DNA of 64,000 nt from CAYLLN01 sp033762315 (GCA_033762315.1 JANRLS010000063.1:35506-99505), one strand, 5' to 3'. Counted from the first letter of the stretch, positions 7,955-17,151 are shown. Numbers and translations: made by a program. Notes: a model not told the origin generated them from the sequence alone.

Positions 7955-9328
7955 ATGTCGCTGACCGTCGTCCTGACCATCCTGGGAATGCTCATCCTGA
8001 ACGGGATTTTCGCCGCCTACGAGCTGGCGTTGGCTTCCGTTCGGCCCAATCGGCTCCGAGCGCTGGTCGATCAGAAACGTCGCGGGGCTGTCACCGCTCT
8101 GCGGATGAAGAACCGAATGGAGGGGAGCCTGGCGGTGGTGCAACTGGGCATCACGGTCGTCGGTGCAATTGCGGCAGCGACCGGCGGGGCCAGCGTCGAT
8201 GAATCGCTCGCTCCGATGTTTCAGCGGTGGCTTGGAATTTCAGGCACCTTTGCCGATGTTTTGGCCGTCGGCTGCTTCGTAATTCCGCTGTCGGCGGTGA
8301 CGATTGTGATCGGCGAGCTGATTCCCAAGGTCCTGGCGATCAAAAACGCCGAGTGGGTGTGCGTCACGCTCAGCCCCGCCATGTGGGCCTTTGCCCTGGT
8401 CGTTTATCCGGCGGTGCTGCTGTTCGAATGGCTTACCAAGACGTTCGTGCGGCTGGTCGAAAGCGTGCTGCCGACCGGGCCGGACGACGATCATCATGCC
8501 GGCCTGCACGAGCTGCGGGCGCAGGTCAATTTGCTTCGCACGGCGCAGGTCATCGGCGGCCAGGAAGAGCAGATCATCCTCGGCGCGAGTCGGCTATCAA
8601 CGGTGCAGGTGAAAGACATCATGATGCCGGACGACGACATCGTGATGGTGGTGGCCGACGCCCCGCTGAGCGAAAACCTGGTGATCGCTCACATGGACTT
8701 GCACACGCGGTTTCCGGTCACGGTGCGCCGCGGCGATCCGCAGGGGATCATCGGTTATGTAACCTTCAAGGACATGGTGTTGCTGGCGAAAACGCATCCG
8801 GGAAATCCCGTGATTCGCGAAGTCGTGCGGCAGATCATCAGCCTGCCGCAAGACATGACGCTGAGCGATGCCCTGCGGCGGATGATCGCCGAGCACCAGC
8901 ATTTGGCCCTCGTGCGCGGCCGCGACGGCAAAACGGTCGGCATGATCGCGCTGGAGGACATTTTCGAGGAGCTGGTGGGAGACATTCAGGACGAATTCGA
9001 CCGCCTCCCGCGGCACATCAACCCGGCGGGTCATCAACTGGTCGTCGGCGGCGGCGTGACGGTCGGCACGCTGCGGGGGGTGCTCAAGCGCGACGATCTG
9101 GCGGGCCAATTGCCATCGACGACCACGCTCAACGATTGGCTGAACCACGGGCGCCCCGAACCGCTCAAAGGGGGCGACATGGTGGTGGTCGATCGGATTT
9201 GGGCGCAAGTTCGCAAGGTCCGCCGCCGCCGCATCACCGAGGCCCTGCTCGACCCCCTCGGCAGCCCGTATGATTCGCAAGCGGTTACGTCGATTCCCTC
9301 GACCGCCGGTACAACTCCTGACTCCTGA
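7955..9328 (+). CDS. CNNM/HlyC-CorC family transporter with CBS domains
   Basis: A protein of about 457 residues in the order: N-terminal DUF21/CNNM membrane domain with three to four hydrophobic segments (residues ~1-160), a tandem CBS pair (~195-325, with VKDIMMPDDDIVMV and RFPVTVRRGDPQGIIGYVTF), and a C-terminal CorC/HlyC domain (~345-430). The family is implicated in Mg2+/Co2+ or Na+/Mg2+ transport; older annotations call it hemolysin. A GTG three bases earlier (7952) is an alternative start; the ATG at 7955 is chosen because the two codons are adjacent and nothing favours the extra residue. Confidence 0.88.
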   Translation: MSLTVVLTILGMLILNGIFAAYELALASVRPNRLRALVDQKRRGAVTALRMKNRMEGSLAVVQLGITVVGAIAAATGGASVDESLAPMFQRWLGISGTFADVLAVGCFVIPLSAVTIVIGELIPKVLAIKNAEWVCVTLSPAMWAFALVVYPAVLLFEWLTKTFVRLVESVLPTGPDDDHHAGLHELRAQVNLLRTAQVIGGQEEQIILGASRLSTVQVKDIMMPDDDIVMVVADAPLSENLVIAHMDLHTRFPVTVRRGDPQGIIGYVTFKDMVLLAKTHPGNPVIREVVRQIISLPQDMTLSDALRRMIAEHQHLALVRGRDGKTVGMIALEDIFEELVGDIQDEFDRLPRHINPAGHQLVVGGGVTVGTLRGVLKRDDLAGQLPSTTTLNDWLNHGRPEPLKGGDMVVVDRIWAQVRKVRRRRITEALLDPLGSPYDSQAVTSIPSTAGTTPDS

Positions 9329-9371
9329 CCGCGACCACTGGTCGCGGCTTTGTCGCTTGTATCCCACTCCC

Positions 9372-9713
9372 ATGCCCACCTTTATTCTCATTCCAGGTCG
9401 CACCAGTAAACAAGGCGTTGGCATCAGCGAGGGGAAGTTCAAAGAGGGGTATCTGAGCGAAACGCAAACGCTGCTGGTCGCGCCGGCCGATATGAAGCGA
9501 CTGGCACTGAAGGACCAGGATCGCGTGCGCCTGACCAGCGAATGGGGGCAAATCGAGGTTCGCGTCGCCTCGGCCAAGGGGGACGAGCTCCCTGCCGGCC
9601 TGCTCTTTATCGCCTATGGCGACCTCTCCAGCCGGCTCATGGGAGGCGACACGCACGGCAGCGGAATGCCGACGAGCAAGGGAATTGACGTGGAGCTGGA
9701 AGTGCTGGGTTAA
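9372..9713 (+). CDS. Molybdopterin dinucleotide-binding domain protein, FmdD/FwdD-like
   Basis: A 113-residue protein consisting only of the double-psi beta-barrel that binds molybdopterin guanine dinucleotide. It carries the opening FILIPGRTSKQGVGISEGK, the core DQDRVRLTSEWGQIEVRV and the terminal MGGDTHGSGMPTSKG. It resembles subunit D of formylmethanofuran dehydrogenase. A longer in-frame reading to 9270 runs back through the 3' end of the CNNM gene, so the ATG at 9372 is used. Planctomycetes carry tetrahydromethanopterin-linked C1 genes, so a role in a formyltransferase/hydrolase-type complex is plausible, but no other subunit lies in the window. Confidence 0.75.
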   Translation: MPTFILIPGRTSKQGVGISEGKFKEGYLSETQTLLVAPADMKRLALKDQDRVRLTSEWGQIEVRVASAKGDELPAGLLFIAYGDLSSRLMGGDTHGSGMPTSKGIDVELEVLG

Positions 9714-9937
9714 GCGGTCGCGTGGTCGGACGCCCAATTCGCCCCTCCCGGCTCGGTTCTCCGCGGCCGCTGGCCCCCCTTTCGTTGCCCAAGTTACAAC
9801 CGGCATTTCCGGCAGCGATGGGGGCCGGCGATTGGGTCAGGTTTCGTCATTGGCCCGCAAATCAAGCTAGGTTTGTCTGCGGATTCGCCTCGCACCCTTC
9901 GCGGGGGCGGTTTGCGCCTTGGCGGAATGTGACCACG

Positions 9938-11182
9938 ATGCCGACCATCCCCGAACTCAATCGACAATCGCGCTCCGCCCTGGGCTGGTCGCTCGTCGCG
10001 CAAGGAGATGGCGACGCCATTCCACTCCGCAGCTTTCCCTGCATCGTCGGCCGCCAGCCGGGACTTCCGGCTCGCGTCGTGCATCCCACCGTCTCGCTCT
10101 GCCACGCCCAGATTTTCCTGAATCAAGGAAGGCTGTTCGTTGTCGATCTCGAAAGCCGCAATGGCACCTTCATCAACGGTGAGCGGCTGACGGACGAACG
10201 CCAGCTCCGGGCGGGCGACCTGCTGCAATTCGGCGGGGCGGCTTATCGGCTTGATAATCAGGCCTGGTCCGAAATCTCGGTGACCTGCCAATCGGAGGAT
10301 GTCGGCGACCTCGCTCTGGCTCTCGCGCAGTTTGATAAGCTGATCAGCGACCAGACGGTGGTCCCCCATTATCAGCCCATTGTCGATGCCAATACCGGCG
10401 AGCCCTTTGCCTATGAGGCCCTGGCTCGCAGTTCGCTGTTTGGTCTCGATAAGCCCGCGATGATGTTTCGTGCGGCCGAATACTTCCAAAAAGAGGCCGA
10501 GCTGAGCCGCTTGCTGCGATTGGCCGGTCTCGCCTGCACCGATCCGGAAACGCAAAAGCCGCACCTGTTCCTGAATACGCACCCCGCCGAGCTGCGCGAC
10601 ATCAAGCCGCTGCTGCTCTCGCTGCGCGACATTCGCCGGATGCGGCCGGAGCAGCAAATCACGCTCGAAGTTCACGAGGCAGCGGCCGTCGATCTCGCCA
10701 CCATGCGGATGATTCGCATGGCGCTCGACGATCTCGGCATGGGGCTCGCCTATGACGATTTCGGGGCCGGCCAGGCGCGGCTGCACGAGCTGGTGGAGGC
10801 CCGGCCCGACTTTCTCAAATTCGACCGGCAAATGATCTGCGGCCTCGATTCGGCGGGTGCCGACCGGCGGCAATTGGTCGAATCGCTGGTGCAAATCAGC
10901 CGGCAACTAGGCATTGCCACCTTGGCCGAAGGGGTTGAAACCGCCGGCGAAGCCCAGGCTTGCCGGTCGGTCGGCTTCCAATTGATGCAGGGCTATTTTT
11001 ACGGCCGACCGGCGAAGAATATCGCGGGCTTCGCCTCGCGCCTGCCTTTGCCGCCGGAAGCGCTGCAACCACCGCCGGTAGCTCCGCGGGTGGAGGTCGC
11101 GCCGCGCCCAGCGGCCTCGCCAAGCACCTTCGCCCGAGCCGCGCAATTCCTCGGTCGGCTCTGGGGCCGCAAAGCCCCGTGA
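9938..11182 (+). CDS. FHA-EAL domain protein, predicted cyclic-di-GMP phosphodiesterase
   Basis: A 414-residue cytoplasmic protein. An N-terminal FHA domain (residues ~28-105) has the phosphothreonine-site pattern VGRQPGLPARVVH, then H...DLESRNGTFINGE. An EAL domain (~135-365) follows, with EAL in FAYEALARS, N in FLNTHPAEL, E in ITLEVHEAA, DDFGAG, K in FLKFDRQ and AEGVETAGEAQ with QGYFYGRP. All metal and catalytic positions of active EAL phosphodiesterases appear kept, so it probably degrades c-di-GMP under control of a Ser/Thr-kinase phosphopeptide. The C-terminus is proline- and alanine-rich. The ATG at 9938 is preferred over an extension to 9722 that lacks any domain. Confidence 0.88.
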   Translation: MPTIPELNRQSRSALGWSLVAQGDGDAIPLRSFPCIVGRQPGLPARVVHPTVSLCHAQIFLNQGRLFVVDLESRNGTFINGERLTDERQLRAGDLLQFGGAAYRLDNQAWSEISVTCQSEDVGDLALALAQFDKLISDQTVVPHYQPIVDANTGEPFAYEALARSSLFGLDKPAMMFRAAEYFQKEAELSRLLRLAGLACTDPETQKPHLFLNTHPAELRDIKPLLLSLRDIRRMRPEQQITLEVHEAAAVDLATMRMIRMALDDLGMGLAYDDFGAGQARLHELVEARPDFLKFDRQMICGLDSAGADRRQLVESLVQISRQLGIATLAEGVETAGEAQACRSVGFQLMQGYFYGRPAKNIAGFASRLPLPPEALQPPPVAPRVEVAPRPAASPSTFARAAQFLGRLWGRKAP

Positions 11183-11488
11183 GGCCAGCTTCAACGCGAT
11201 GGGATTGCTCGTTTTCTCGGGCAAAAACCGCTCTAGGCAATTTGCGGCAGGTGGATTATGGTTTGCAAATCTTACAACTTGACTGGCCTTTGATTCCCAG
11301 GAGGGGAGTTTCGGCTGGCGGCTGTAAGATCAACCAGGGCTAGGACTTAGGAACGGCGAATTTCGCCATGGAAGGTTCCTCCCGAGCTTTGGCTCGCGGT
11401 TTGCTTCCCCGCAGAGGCAGCTGCGAAAGTTCGCTCTCCCGGATTGAGCCGGGGGAGATGTCCGCACTCCACGGAAGGACCCGGTAGC
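11183..11488. other. 306-base intergenic region with a leader hairpin
   Basis: No gene is supported here. Near the downstream end, CTCTCCCGG at 11434-11442 and CCGGGGGAG at 11449-11457 can pair (nine pairs, one of them T-G) around a six-base loop. This lies 32 bases before the ATG at 11489. There is no T tract, so it is either a leader structure of the downstream gene or a remnant repeat. The rest shows nothing recognisable. Confidence 0.5.
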
Positions 11489-12784
11489 ATGGATGCTCGT
11501 CTTGGACGGGCTGCGATCGCTGTCGCAGCCTTGCTGGCGCTCGGCGCGAATTATCGCAGCGAGAATTTCATCGTCACCGCTCCGACGGCGCAGCTGGCGG
11601 CCGAAGTTTGCACCGCCGCCGAGAATTTTCGCCGCGATCTGGCCATCGAGTGGCTCGGCCAGGAACTGCCCCCGTGGCATCAGCCCTGCCCGATCGACGC
11701 CCGGCAAATCACGCCGCAACTCGGTGCCGGCGGCGAAACCAGCTTCATGTTCGACGCCGGGGTTCCCTTCGGTTGGAGAATGCGGGTGCAAGGCTCGCGC
11801 GAGCGGGTGCTCGATAGCGTCTTGCCGCACGAAGTGACGCACACGATCTTCGCCACGCACTTTGGCCGCCCGTTGCCGCGGTGGGCCGACGAGGGAGCCT
11901 GCACCACGGTCGAGCATCAGGTCGAACGCTCGAAGCAAGATCGCTTTCTGATCGAGTTTTTGACCACCGAGCGCGGTATCCCGTTCAACCAGATGTTCGC
12001 GATGCGCGAATACCCGCGCGACATCATGCCGCTCTATTCGCAGGGCTATTCGCTGGCAAAATTCCTGATTCAACAGGGGGGCAAACGGAAATTCGTCGAT
12101 TATGTCGGCGCGGGAATGCAGCGCCGCAACTGGACCTCCGCCACCAAGGAATACTACGGATATAGCAGCCTCTCGGAGCTGCAAACGACCTGGGTCGAGT
12201 GGGTTCGCCAGGGAAGCCCGAAGCTGGCCGAGCCGAATCTGGTCGCCGCGCAAGACATGCGCGGGCAAACCGTCGCCGCCGCGGCCGCTTCGGCGACCAC
12301 GCCAGCAAACGGGGCGTCGCTACCCCCAGAAGAGCGCGCCGGCTGGCAAACGGTGGCGGCGCAGAACGAACGGGTGAACGATAGTGTCCAGAGTTTTGTT
12401 CGCCCCCCCGCGCCGACGAACTTCGCGACCCCCGCCCCGGCGGCAATTGCCAATCCGAACCTGGGAGCGAGTGTTTCGCGCCCCATTTCCGAAGGATGGT
12501 ACGCCAAGCGGCGCGACCAGGCCCAGCAGGTTCGCCAGGCCGTTCCCGCCACTGCTGAGAATCCCATTCCCACCGGCCTGAACCCCGCGCCGCCGACTGA
12601 TCCAGCTCCCTCCCCGGCCCCGACCCCGCCGCCAGGCAATCCGATGCCGGTTCAGCCGATTCCCGCGCCGCCGACCCGCACGCCGATTCCCAGCCAGCGG
12701 CGCGTGCTGATGGAATGGTCGCGTGACAAGAGTCCCGCGCCGACGGAGCTTGCCATTCACAACGACGGCACGATTGCGCGGTAG
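11489..12784 (+). CDS. Secreted HExxH zinc metallopeptidase-like protein with proline-rich tail
   Basis: A 431-residue protein with an N-terminal hydrophobic export signal (AAIAVAALLALGA). The core carries HEVTH at 114-118 followed by RWADEG with Glu135, the gluzincin arrangement (two His plus a downstream Glu) of peptidase MA-like families. Residues ~270-431 are a long Pro/Ala-rich, low-complexity tail that may span the envelope. A 15-residue upstream extension to 11444 is possible, but the ATG at 11489 places the signal peptide at the N-terminus. Zinc protease activity is predicted; the substrate is unknown. A second protein of similar logic is at 29430. Confidence 0.72.
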   Translation: MDARLGRAAIAVAALLALGANYRSENFIVTAPTAQLAAEVCTAAENFRRDLAIEWLGQELPPWHQPCPIDARQITPQLGAGGETSFMFDAGVPFGWRMRVQGSRERVLDSVLPHEVTHTIFATHFGRPLPRWADEGACTTVEHQVERSKQDRFLIEFLTTERGIPFNQMFAMREYPRDIMPLYSQGYSLAKFLIQQGGKRKFVDYVGAGMQRRNWTSATKEYYGYSSLSELQTTWVEWVRQGSPKLAEPNLVAAQDMRGQTVAAAAASATTPANGASLPPEERAGWQTVAAQNERVNDSVQSFVRPPAPTNFATPAPAAIANPNLGASVSRPISEGWYAKRRDQAQQVRQAVPATAENPIPTGLNPAPPTDPAPSPAPTPPPGNPMPVQPIPAPPTRTPIPSQRRVLMEWSRDKSPAPTELAIHNDGTIAR

Positions 12785-12848
12785 CGCGGCAAGGCGGTTT
12801 TCCCCCCACCTGAAATTCGCATTCGCGGCAAGGCGGGCCGAGCCCACC
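12785..12848. repeat. Direct repeat and palindrome upstream of superoxide dismutase gene
   Basis: CGCGGCAAGGCGG occurs twice, at 12785-12797 and 12824-12836. The second copy runs into GGCGGGCCGAGCCCACC (12832-12848), a palindrome with one mismatched pair around a CGA loop. GGTGGGC-CGA-GCCCACC-type palindromes recur between genes in planctomycetes as I recall them; only one copy is clear in this window. Confidence 0.5.
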
Positions 12849-12965
12849 TACAACGCATTCCCGGCGCGCGTCTTTCCCGCCTGTCCAATTGCGATCGGGG
12901 CCGACCTGCGGTATGTTCGCGCTAGGAAAATTTCCGTTCGCGACTCTTCCGCAGGAGCACATCTC

Positions 12966-13586
12966 ATGGCCTATACGCTGCCCCCGTTGCCCTATGCCTA
13001 CAACGCCCTCGAGCCGCACATCGACGCGCGGACGATGGAGATTCACCATACCAAGCACCATCAGGCGTATATCAACAACGTCAACACGGCCCTCGCCGGC
13101 ACGGAGCTCGAAGCGCTGTCGGTCGAGGCGCTGATCGCCGACTTATCGAAGGTCCCCGACGATAAACGCGGCGCGGTGCGAAACAACGGTGGCGGCCACG
13201 CCAATCACTCGCTGTTCTGGACGATCATGGGCCCCGGCGCTGGGGGCGCTCCCTCGGGCGATCTGGCCGCCGCCATCAGCAGCACCTTCGGCAGCTTCGA
13301 CAATTTCAAGGCCGAATTCGCCAAGGCGGCCACCACGCGGTTCGGCAGCGGCTGGGCGTGGCTGGTGGTCGAGGGGGGAAAGCTGGCAATCGGCTCGACC
13401 GCCAATCAAGACAGCCCCCTCATGGGCAAGGCGGTGGCGGGAATCGGCGGCACGCCCCTCCTGGGCCTCGATGTCTGGGAACACGCTTATTACCTGAACT
13501 ATCAGAACCGCCGGCCCGACTACGTCACCGCCTTCTGGAACGTGGTGAATTGGAATGCCGTCGCCCAGCGTTTCGCGGCGAAGTAG
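12966..13586 (+). CDS. sodA: Superoxide dismutase, Mn/Fe family
   Basis: A 206-residue enzyme dismutating superoxide to hydrogen peroxide and oxygen. Metal ligands line up as H27 (in HHTKHHQAYI), H81 (GGHANHSLFW), D169 and H173 (LDVWEHAYY). GG before the second ligand histidine and Q148 in NQDSP are features of the manganese-type rather than the iron-type enzyme; cambialistic use cannot be excluded. An in-frame extension to 12723 overlaps the upstream gene and lacks homology, so the ATG at 12966 is chosen. A strong intrinsic terminator follows at 13617-13654. No signal peptide, so cytoplasmic. Confidence 0.95.
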   Translation: MAYTLPPLPYAYNALEPHIDARTMEIHHTKHHQAYINNVNTALAGTELEALSVEALIADLSKVPDDKRGAVRNNGGGHANHSLFWTIMGPGAGGAPSGDLAAAISSTFGSFDNFKAEFAKAATTRFGSGWAWLVVEGGKLAIGSTANQDSPLMGKAVAGIGGTPLLGLDVWEHAYYLNYQNRRPDYVTAFWNVVNWNAVAQRFAAK

Positions 13587-13616
13587 CACCGCGACTTAAC
13601 GACTGAGTCAACCTTG

Positions 13617-13654
13617 CCGCCCGCGGTCACTTTTCGGCCGCGTGGCGGTTTTTT
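13617..13654 (+). terminator. Rho-independent terminator after sodA
   Basis: CCGCCCGCGG (13617-13626) pairs with CCGCGTGGCGG (13638-13648) as ten pairs with one bulged T, around an 11-base loop, and is followed by six T residues at 13649-13654. It lies 30 bases after the sodA stop. Confidence 0.85.
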
Positions 13655-13811
13655 CAATTCCGCTCGCGAAGTGGTCGATTCCAGCCAATGCGGGTCGCTG
13701 TCTTCAGGCAGCGGACGCGTTGCGCCATCGGAAGCCGCGCAACCCAAATTGTTGGATTGACCCGGCGCTGCGACAGCAGGACGACGCTCGCCCGGAGCGG
13801 AGACTGCTCTC

Positions 13812-14375
13812 GTGCGCGCAAGTCGCCTCTTTCTCGCCGCCGGCGTGCTGGGCGCTGGCGTTTGTGCCGCGTGGCCCTTTCGCCTGCGCGGCCCCGCCGT
13901 GCCCCTTTCCACCGGCGAGCCGCTGGTGGCCGATGTCGCCTTTCGACGGGCGGACGTGGTGCTCGATGTTCGCCCCCTCGGCGACGAATCGCCGGCCGAG
14001 GGGCTCGATTCGCCTCCCGCCGCCGCCCTGGAACCGCCGACCACCCCCCGCCCCGATTTGTCGTCCCTTGGGCCAGCCCCTGAGTTGCCGATTGAATTCG
14101 GGCCGGTCGTCCCCCCGCCGGCCGACTGGCAGCCGCCGCGCCGGCCGCTCGCCACGCCGACCCCTCCGGCGCGGCAACATCGGCTGACCGATGGAGATTC
14201 GCTGGAGCTACTCGCCCAGCGCTATTTGGGGAGTACCGACCGGGCCCTTGAGATTTTCGAGGCCAACCGGGACGTCCTCCGCGTCCCCGATATTCTCCCG
14301 CTCGGCCGCGTCATTCGCATCCCCAGCCGAGCTGCCGCGGGAGACCTGGAACCGACGCAGGTTGGCGGACTGTAG
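13812..14375 (+). CDS. Exported LysM-domain protein
   Basis: A 187-residue protein starting at GTG with an export signal (RLFLAAGVLGAGVCAAW). The middle is Pro/Ala-rich and disordered. The C-terminus (residues ~122-174) is a LysM peptidoglycan-binding module: HRLTDGDSLELLAQRYLGS, then ALEIFEANRD and a closing PLGRVIRIP. It probably tethers to the cell wall; planctomycetes have thin peptidoglycan. No catalytic domain is attached. No ATG is available in frame near this position. Confidence 0.75.
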   Translation: MRASRLFLAAGVLGAGVCAAWPFRLRGPAVPLSTGEPLVADVAFRRADVVLDVRPLGDESPAEGLDSPPAAALEPPTTPRPDLSSLGPAPELPIEFGPVVPPPADWQPPRRPLATPTPPARQHRLTDGDSLELLAQRYLGSTDRALEIFEANRDVLRVPDILPLGRVIRIPSRAAAGDLEPTQVGGL

Positions 14376-15396
14376 CGTGGCAATTGGGTGCCTGCTGCTT
14401 CGTCGAACCAGTATCTTCTCGATGGGTGCCATGCCCCCGCCCCGCGTGGGCGTGCCACCCAAACCTTTCGAATTGACGCGGCACTAGCGACAAGATTTTT
14501 TTTGCCAGCCGTTGACCAGACTAGTCACGGACCGGGCGAAGAATGAGCGTGGGCGTGGTTGCGCGCAGAAGCTCGTGAAGGCCAGGAGAAAGCCCCCTGA
14601 ATGGGTACTGCGCAAGCAGGGGCAATGCGCAGGTGCAAAACGAGCGCGGTTGGTCGCTTAGCAAGCGTCGCAAATCATTGTGAACAAGCAATTTACGAAG
14701 ATTTCGCGAGGACGAGATTGGCCGCGAAGCGAGGCGTCTCGAACACTGCGCAGCGGGCAGAGCGGGGGGGTATTGTCACTGCGAACTTCCGGCTGGTGAC
14801 GATGGACCCAAAGCGGATCGCGAAAGCACGAAAAAAAGAAAACGCGAAACGGAACCTCGGCTCAAAAATGGGAGCGGCAACATTGCGTAAGCGAAGAAGA
14901 GCGGACACTGCCTTCGGGGCAGAGCCTAGGGTTTTTATCCCCCGTTTAGGTAATGTTCACGAGAGGGGAGTGAACAGGGGTCGTCGGCGCATCAGTGATG
15001 GAGAACGACATGCCGTAAGCCGTGTTTGTGGAACAACTTACAACGATCCATGGCGGGCAGACAGCGCGGCGAATCGCACCCTATTTGACCCCTGCTCAGC
15101 GGGCGGGTTGGGGGGATCGAGACTCGACCGCCGGTCGCGGAACGGTGCGAGGTCGCGGACCCGCGACTGACCAGCGTGCAGGAAGGCGCTCGAAATCCAA
15201 AATGAAGTGAAGTCGCGACCAAGCACCAGCGTTTGGCGTCAGCAAAAACCCGGTGGGACGAGGGGGAGTCGCCGATTTTCGGGGTCTCGCGAAAGAAACT
15301 CCTCAAAAAATTGCGGCCTCGCGCGCTGGTCGTTACACTGCCCGTTCCGAAAACCATTAGCCAGGGGCAAATCTTTCCTAGCGAAGGGACAAATTC
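14376..15396. other. About 1 kb without a convincing gene
   Basis: No open frame here shows a recognisable domain, codon bias like its neighbours or a good start; the longest (14601-15170, plus) looks random and is Arg-rich. The base composition is less regular than in the flanking genes. Visible structures are the hairpin at 14424-14460, an eight-T run at about 14497-14504, and a small stem CTGCC-ttcgg-GGCAG at 14908-14922 followed by a five-T run. I could not match tmRNA, RNase P, SRP or 6S RNA signatures. It may hold a decayed gene or an unrecognised RNA. Confidence 0.45.
14424..14460. repeat. GGGTGCCATGCCC-type palindrome
   Basis: GGGTGCCATGCCC (14424-14436) and GGGCGTGCCACCC (14448-14460) form a 13-position stem with two mismatches around an 11-base loop. 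It lies 49 bases after the LysM gene and has no immediate T tract, so it is more like a dispersed palindromic repeat than a terminator, although transcript-end function is possible. Confidence 0.55.
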
Positions 15397-16683
15397 ATGC
15401 GCGGCGTGTTGCTTTCCTTGTTTCTTTTGTCCACCCTTAACCTCACCAGCCGCGCGGGAGAGCAAACACCGCTCGGCCAGGCGCTCAAGGATATTGAAGT
15501 CGCCGACCATTGGATTTATGACGATCTCCCCGCCGCCATTGCCCAGGCCAAAGCCACCGGCAAGCCGCTCTTGGTCGTGCTGCGGTGCGTGCCGTGTCCG
15601 CCGGGCAAGACGCTGGACCTGGCCGTCATGCAGCCGAATGACGAAACGGCCGCCTTGGAGAAAAAATTCGTCTGCGTGCGGATCATTCAGACCAACGGCC
15701 TCGATCTGGCGGTCTTTCAATACGACTACGACATGTCGTGGAACGCAATGTTCCTGAATGCCGACCTGACGATCTACGGCCGCTACGGCTCGCGAACGTC
15801 GTCCGGTGCGGGTTCGGACGGCGAGTTGACGCTTCCCGGCTTTCAAAAGGCGGCCGAGCGGGCGCTCGCGCTGCATGGGGCCTATCCAGGCAATCGCGGG
15901 CAGTTGGCCGCTAAAACCGGCCCCGCGCCGGCTTTTGCCCGCCCCGAAAAAACCCCCGGCCTGACCGACAAACCGGTCCCCGCCAGCACGCGGCAGAACT
16001 GCATTCACTGCCACATGGTCAAGGAACATGCCCTGCGGGCCAAATGGGAGCAGGGGGAACTGACCGAGAAAGACCTGTATGTCTTCCCGATGCCCGACCG
16101 CATCGGCCTGTCGATGGATCTGAAGGATGGCGTGGTCGTGAAGTCGGTTATGGCTGGCAGCCCCGCCGCCGCGGCGGGCATCGAGGCTGGCGACGAGCTG
16201 CTCACGCTAGCCGGCCAGCCCCTGGTTTCGACGGCTGACATCCAGTGGGTGCTGAACGCTGCTCCGAGCGAAGGTTCGCTGGTCGCCACCCTGCGCCGCA
16301 ATGGCCAATCGCAAACCAAAACCCTCCAGCTCGCCGGCGACTGGAAGAAGTACGACATCGGCTGGCGGGCCAGTTCGTGGTATGGCCTGCGTTATGGGGT
16401 CAAATTCGAGCCTCTGACCGCCGAGCAAAAGCGCGACCGCGGCCTCGCGGAGGGGAGCCTCGCCCTGCTCATCAAGGGGATGTTCGGCCGCGGCGGCCCC
16501 ATTCTCCAGCAAGCCGGCGTGCGGCAAAACGACGTGATCGTCGGCATTGACGGCAATACCGCCGCCATGAGCGAGAGCGAGTTTCTCGTCCATCTGCGCA
16601 CCAAGTATCGCCCCCAGGACAAGCTCCAGCTCGCCGTGCTGCGCGGCGGCGAACGGAAAGAACTGACCGTGCCGGTGTGGTAG
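15397..16683 (+). CDS. Secreted thioredoxin-like/PDZ protein with a CxxCH heme-type motif
   Basis: A 428-residue exported protein (signal LLSLFLLSTLNLTSRAGE). Residues ~30-175 have a thioredoxin-like fold with C64-V-P-C67; in the Trx7/PDZ family, as I recall it, selenocysteine can occupy this site, but both codons here are ordinary Cys. CIHCH at 202-206 is a c-type heme attachment motif. Two PDZ domains follow (~225-300, with SPAAAAGIEAGDELLTLAGQ, and ~335-425, with QQAGVRQNDVIVGIDG). It may be a periplasmic redox and protein-quality factor. The ATG at 15397 directly precedes the signal peptide. Confidence 0.8.
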   Translation: MRGVLLSLFLLSTLNLTSRAGEQTPLGQALKDIEVADHWIYDDLPAAIAQAKATGKPLLVVLRCVPCPPGKTLDLAVMQPNDETAALEKKFVCVRIIQTNGLDLAVFQYDYDMSWNAMFLNADLTIYGRYGSRTSSGAGSDGELTLPGFQKAAERALALHGAYPGNRGQLAAKTGPAPAFARPEKTPGLTDKPVPASTRQNCIHCHMVKEHALRAKWEQGELTEKDLYVFPMPDRIGLSMDLKDGVVVKSVMAGSPAAAAGIEAGDELLTLAGQPLVSTADIQWVLNAAPSEGSLVATLRRNGQSQTKTLQLAGDWKKYDIGWRASSWYGLRYGVKFEPLTAEQKRDRGLAEGSLALLIKGMFGRGGPILQQAGVRQNDVIVGIDGNTAAMSESEFLVHLRTKYRPQDKLQLAVLRGGERKELTVPVW

Positions 16684-16710
16684 GGAGTTAAGTCGGGGGG
16701 CGTGCTCGAC

Positions 16711-17151
16711 TCACGCGCTGCGAACCAGTCGGCGACGCGGTTTTGCTTTCGCCGATTCCAGCGCGGCGAGAATCGCGCGACGCTCCGCCAGCGCGGCGAG
16801 GTCGCGCCCTTGCAGGAGGTATTCGCGAGTCTGATCGGAATATCGCGAGGCCCGCGCCTCAGCATGCAGCTTTTGCATCAATTCAATTTCGAGCCGGCGA
16901 TGAGCAATCGCCTGCTCGATCTTCCCCTCTAATTCGTCGCGCAAGGCGAGGCCCTCGGCTCGCAGGATCGCCACGTCTCCCTTGGGAAGTCGTCGCAGGA
17001 CACCTTGCAAGCGCGACAAGTAGCGTTCGGCCCGTGCCGGTTGCCGACGTCCGTAGAGCCAATAGCGAGTTTTTCGGCAGAGATAGTCGAGTTCGCCCCA
17101 CGCATTGGCGAAGCTGCGTTCGGTCGGCGGATTCGAATTCGCGGCGATCAT
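16711..17151 (-). CDS. Hypothetical helical protein
   Basis: A 146-residue, Arg/Glu/Leu-rich protein of predicted long helices (for example RYLSRLQGVLRRLPKGDVA and LERRAILAAL-like segments) with no membrane segment. I recognise no family. The start is decided by the ATG at 17151-17149 on the minus strand: it overlaps the upstream gene's TGA (ATGA) and has a GGAGGT Shine-Dalgarno four bases before it. The TTG start that would lengthen it lies inside that Shine-Dalgarno region. It is translationally coupled to the small helical protein at 17148-17381. Confidence 0.6.
   Translation of the reverse strand: MIAANSNPPTERSFANAWGELDYLCRKTRYWLYGRRQPARAERYLSRLQGVLRRLPKGDVAILRAEGLALRDELEGKIEQAIAHRRLEIELMQKLHAEARASRYSDQTREYLLQGRDLAALAERRAILAALESAKAKPRRRLVRSA

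Noticed and set aside
14601..15170. 189-codon plus-strand frame in the gene-poor kilobase
   Set aside because: Arg-rich with no domain, poor codon bias and no overlap or spacing evidence.
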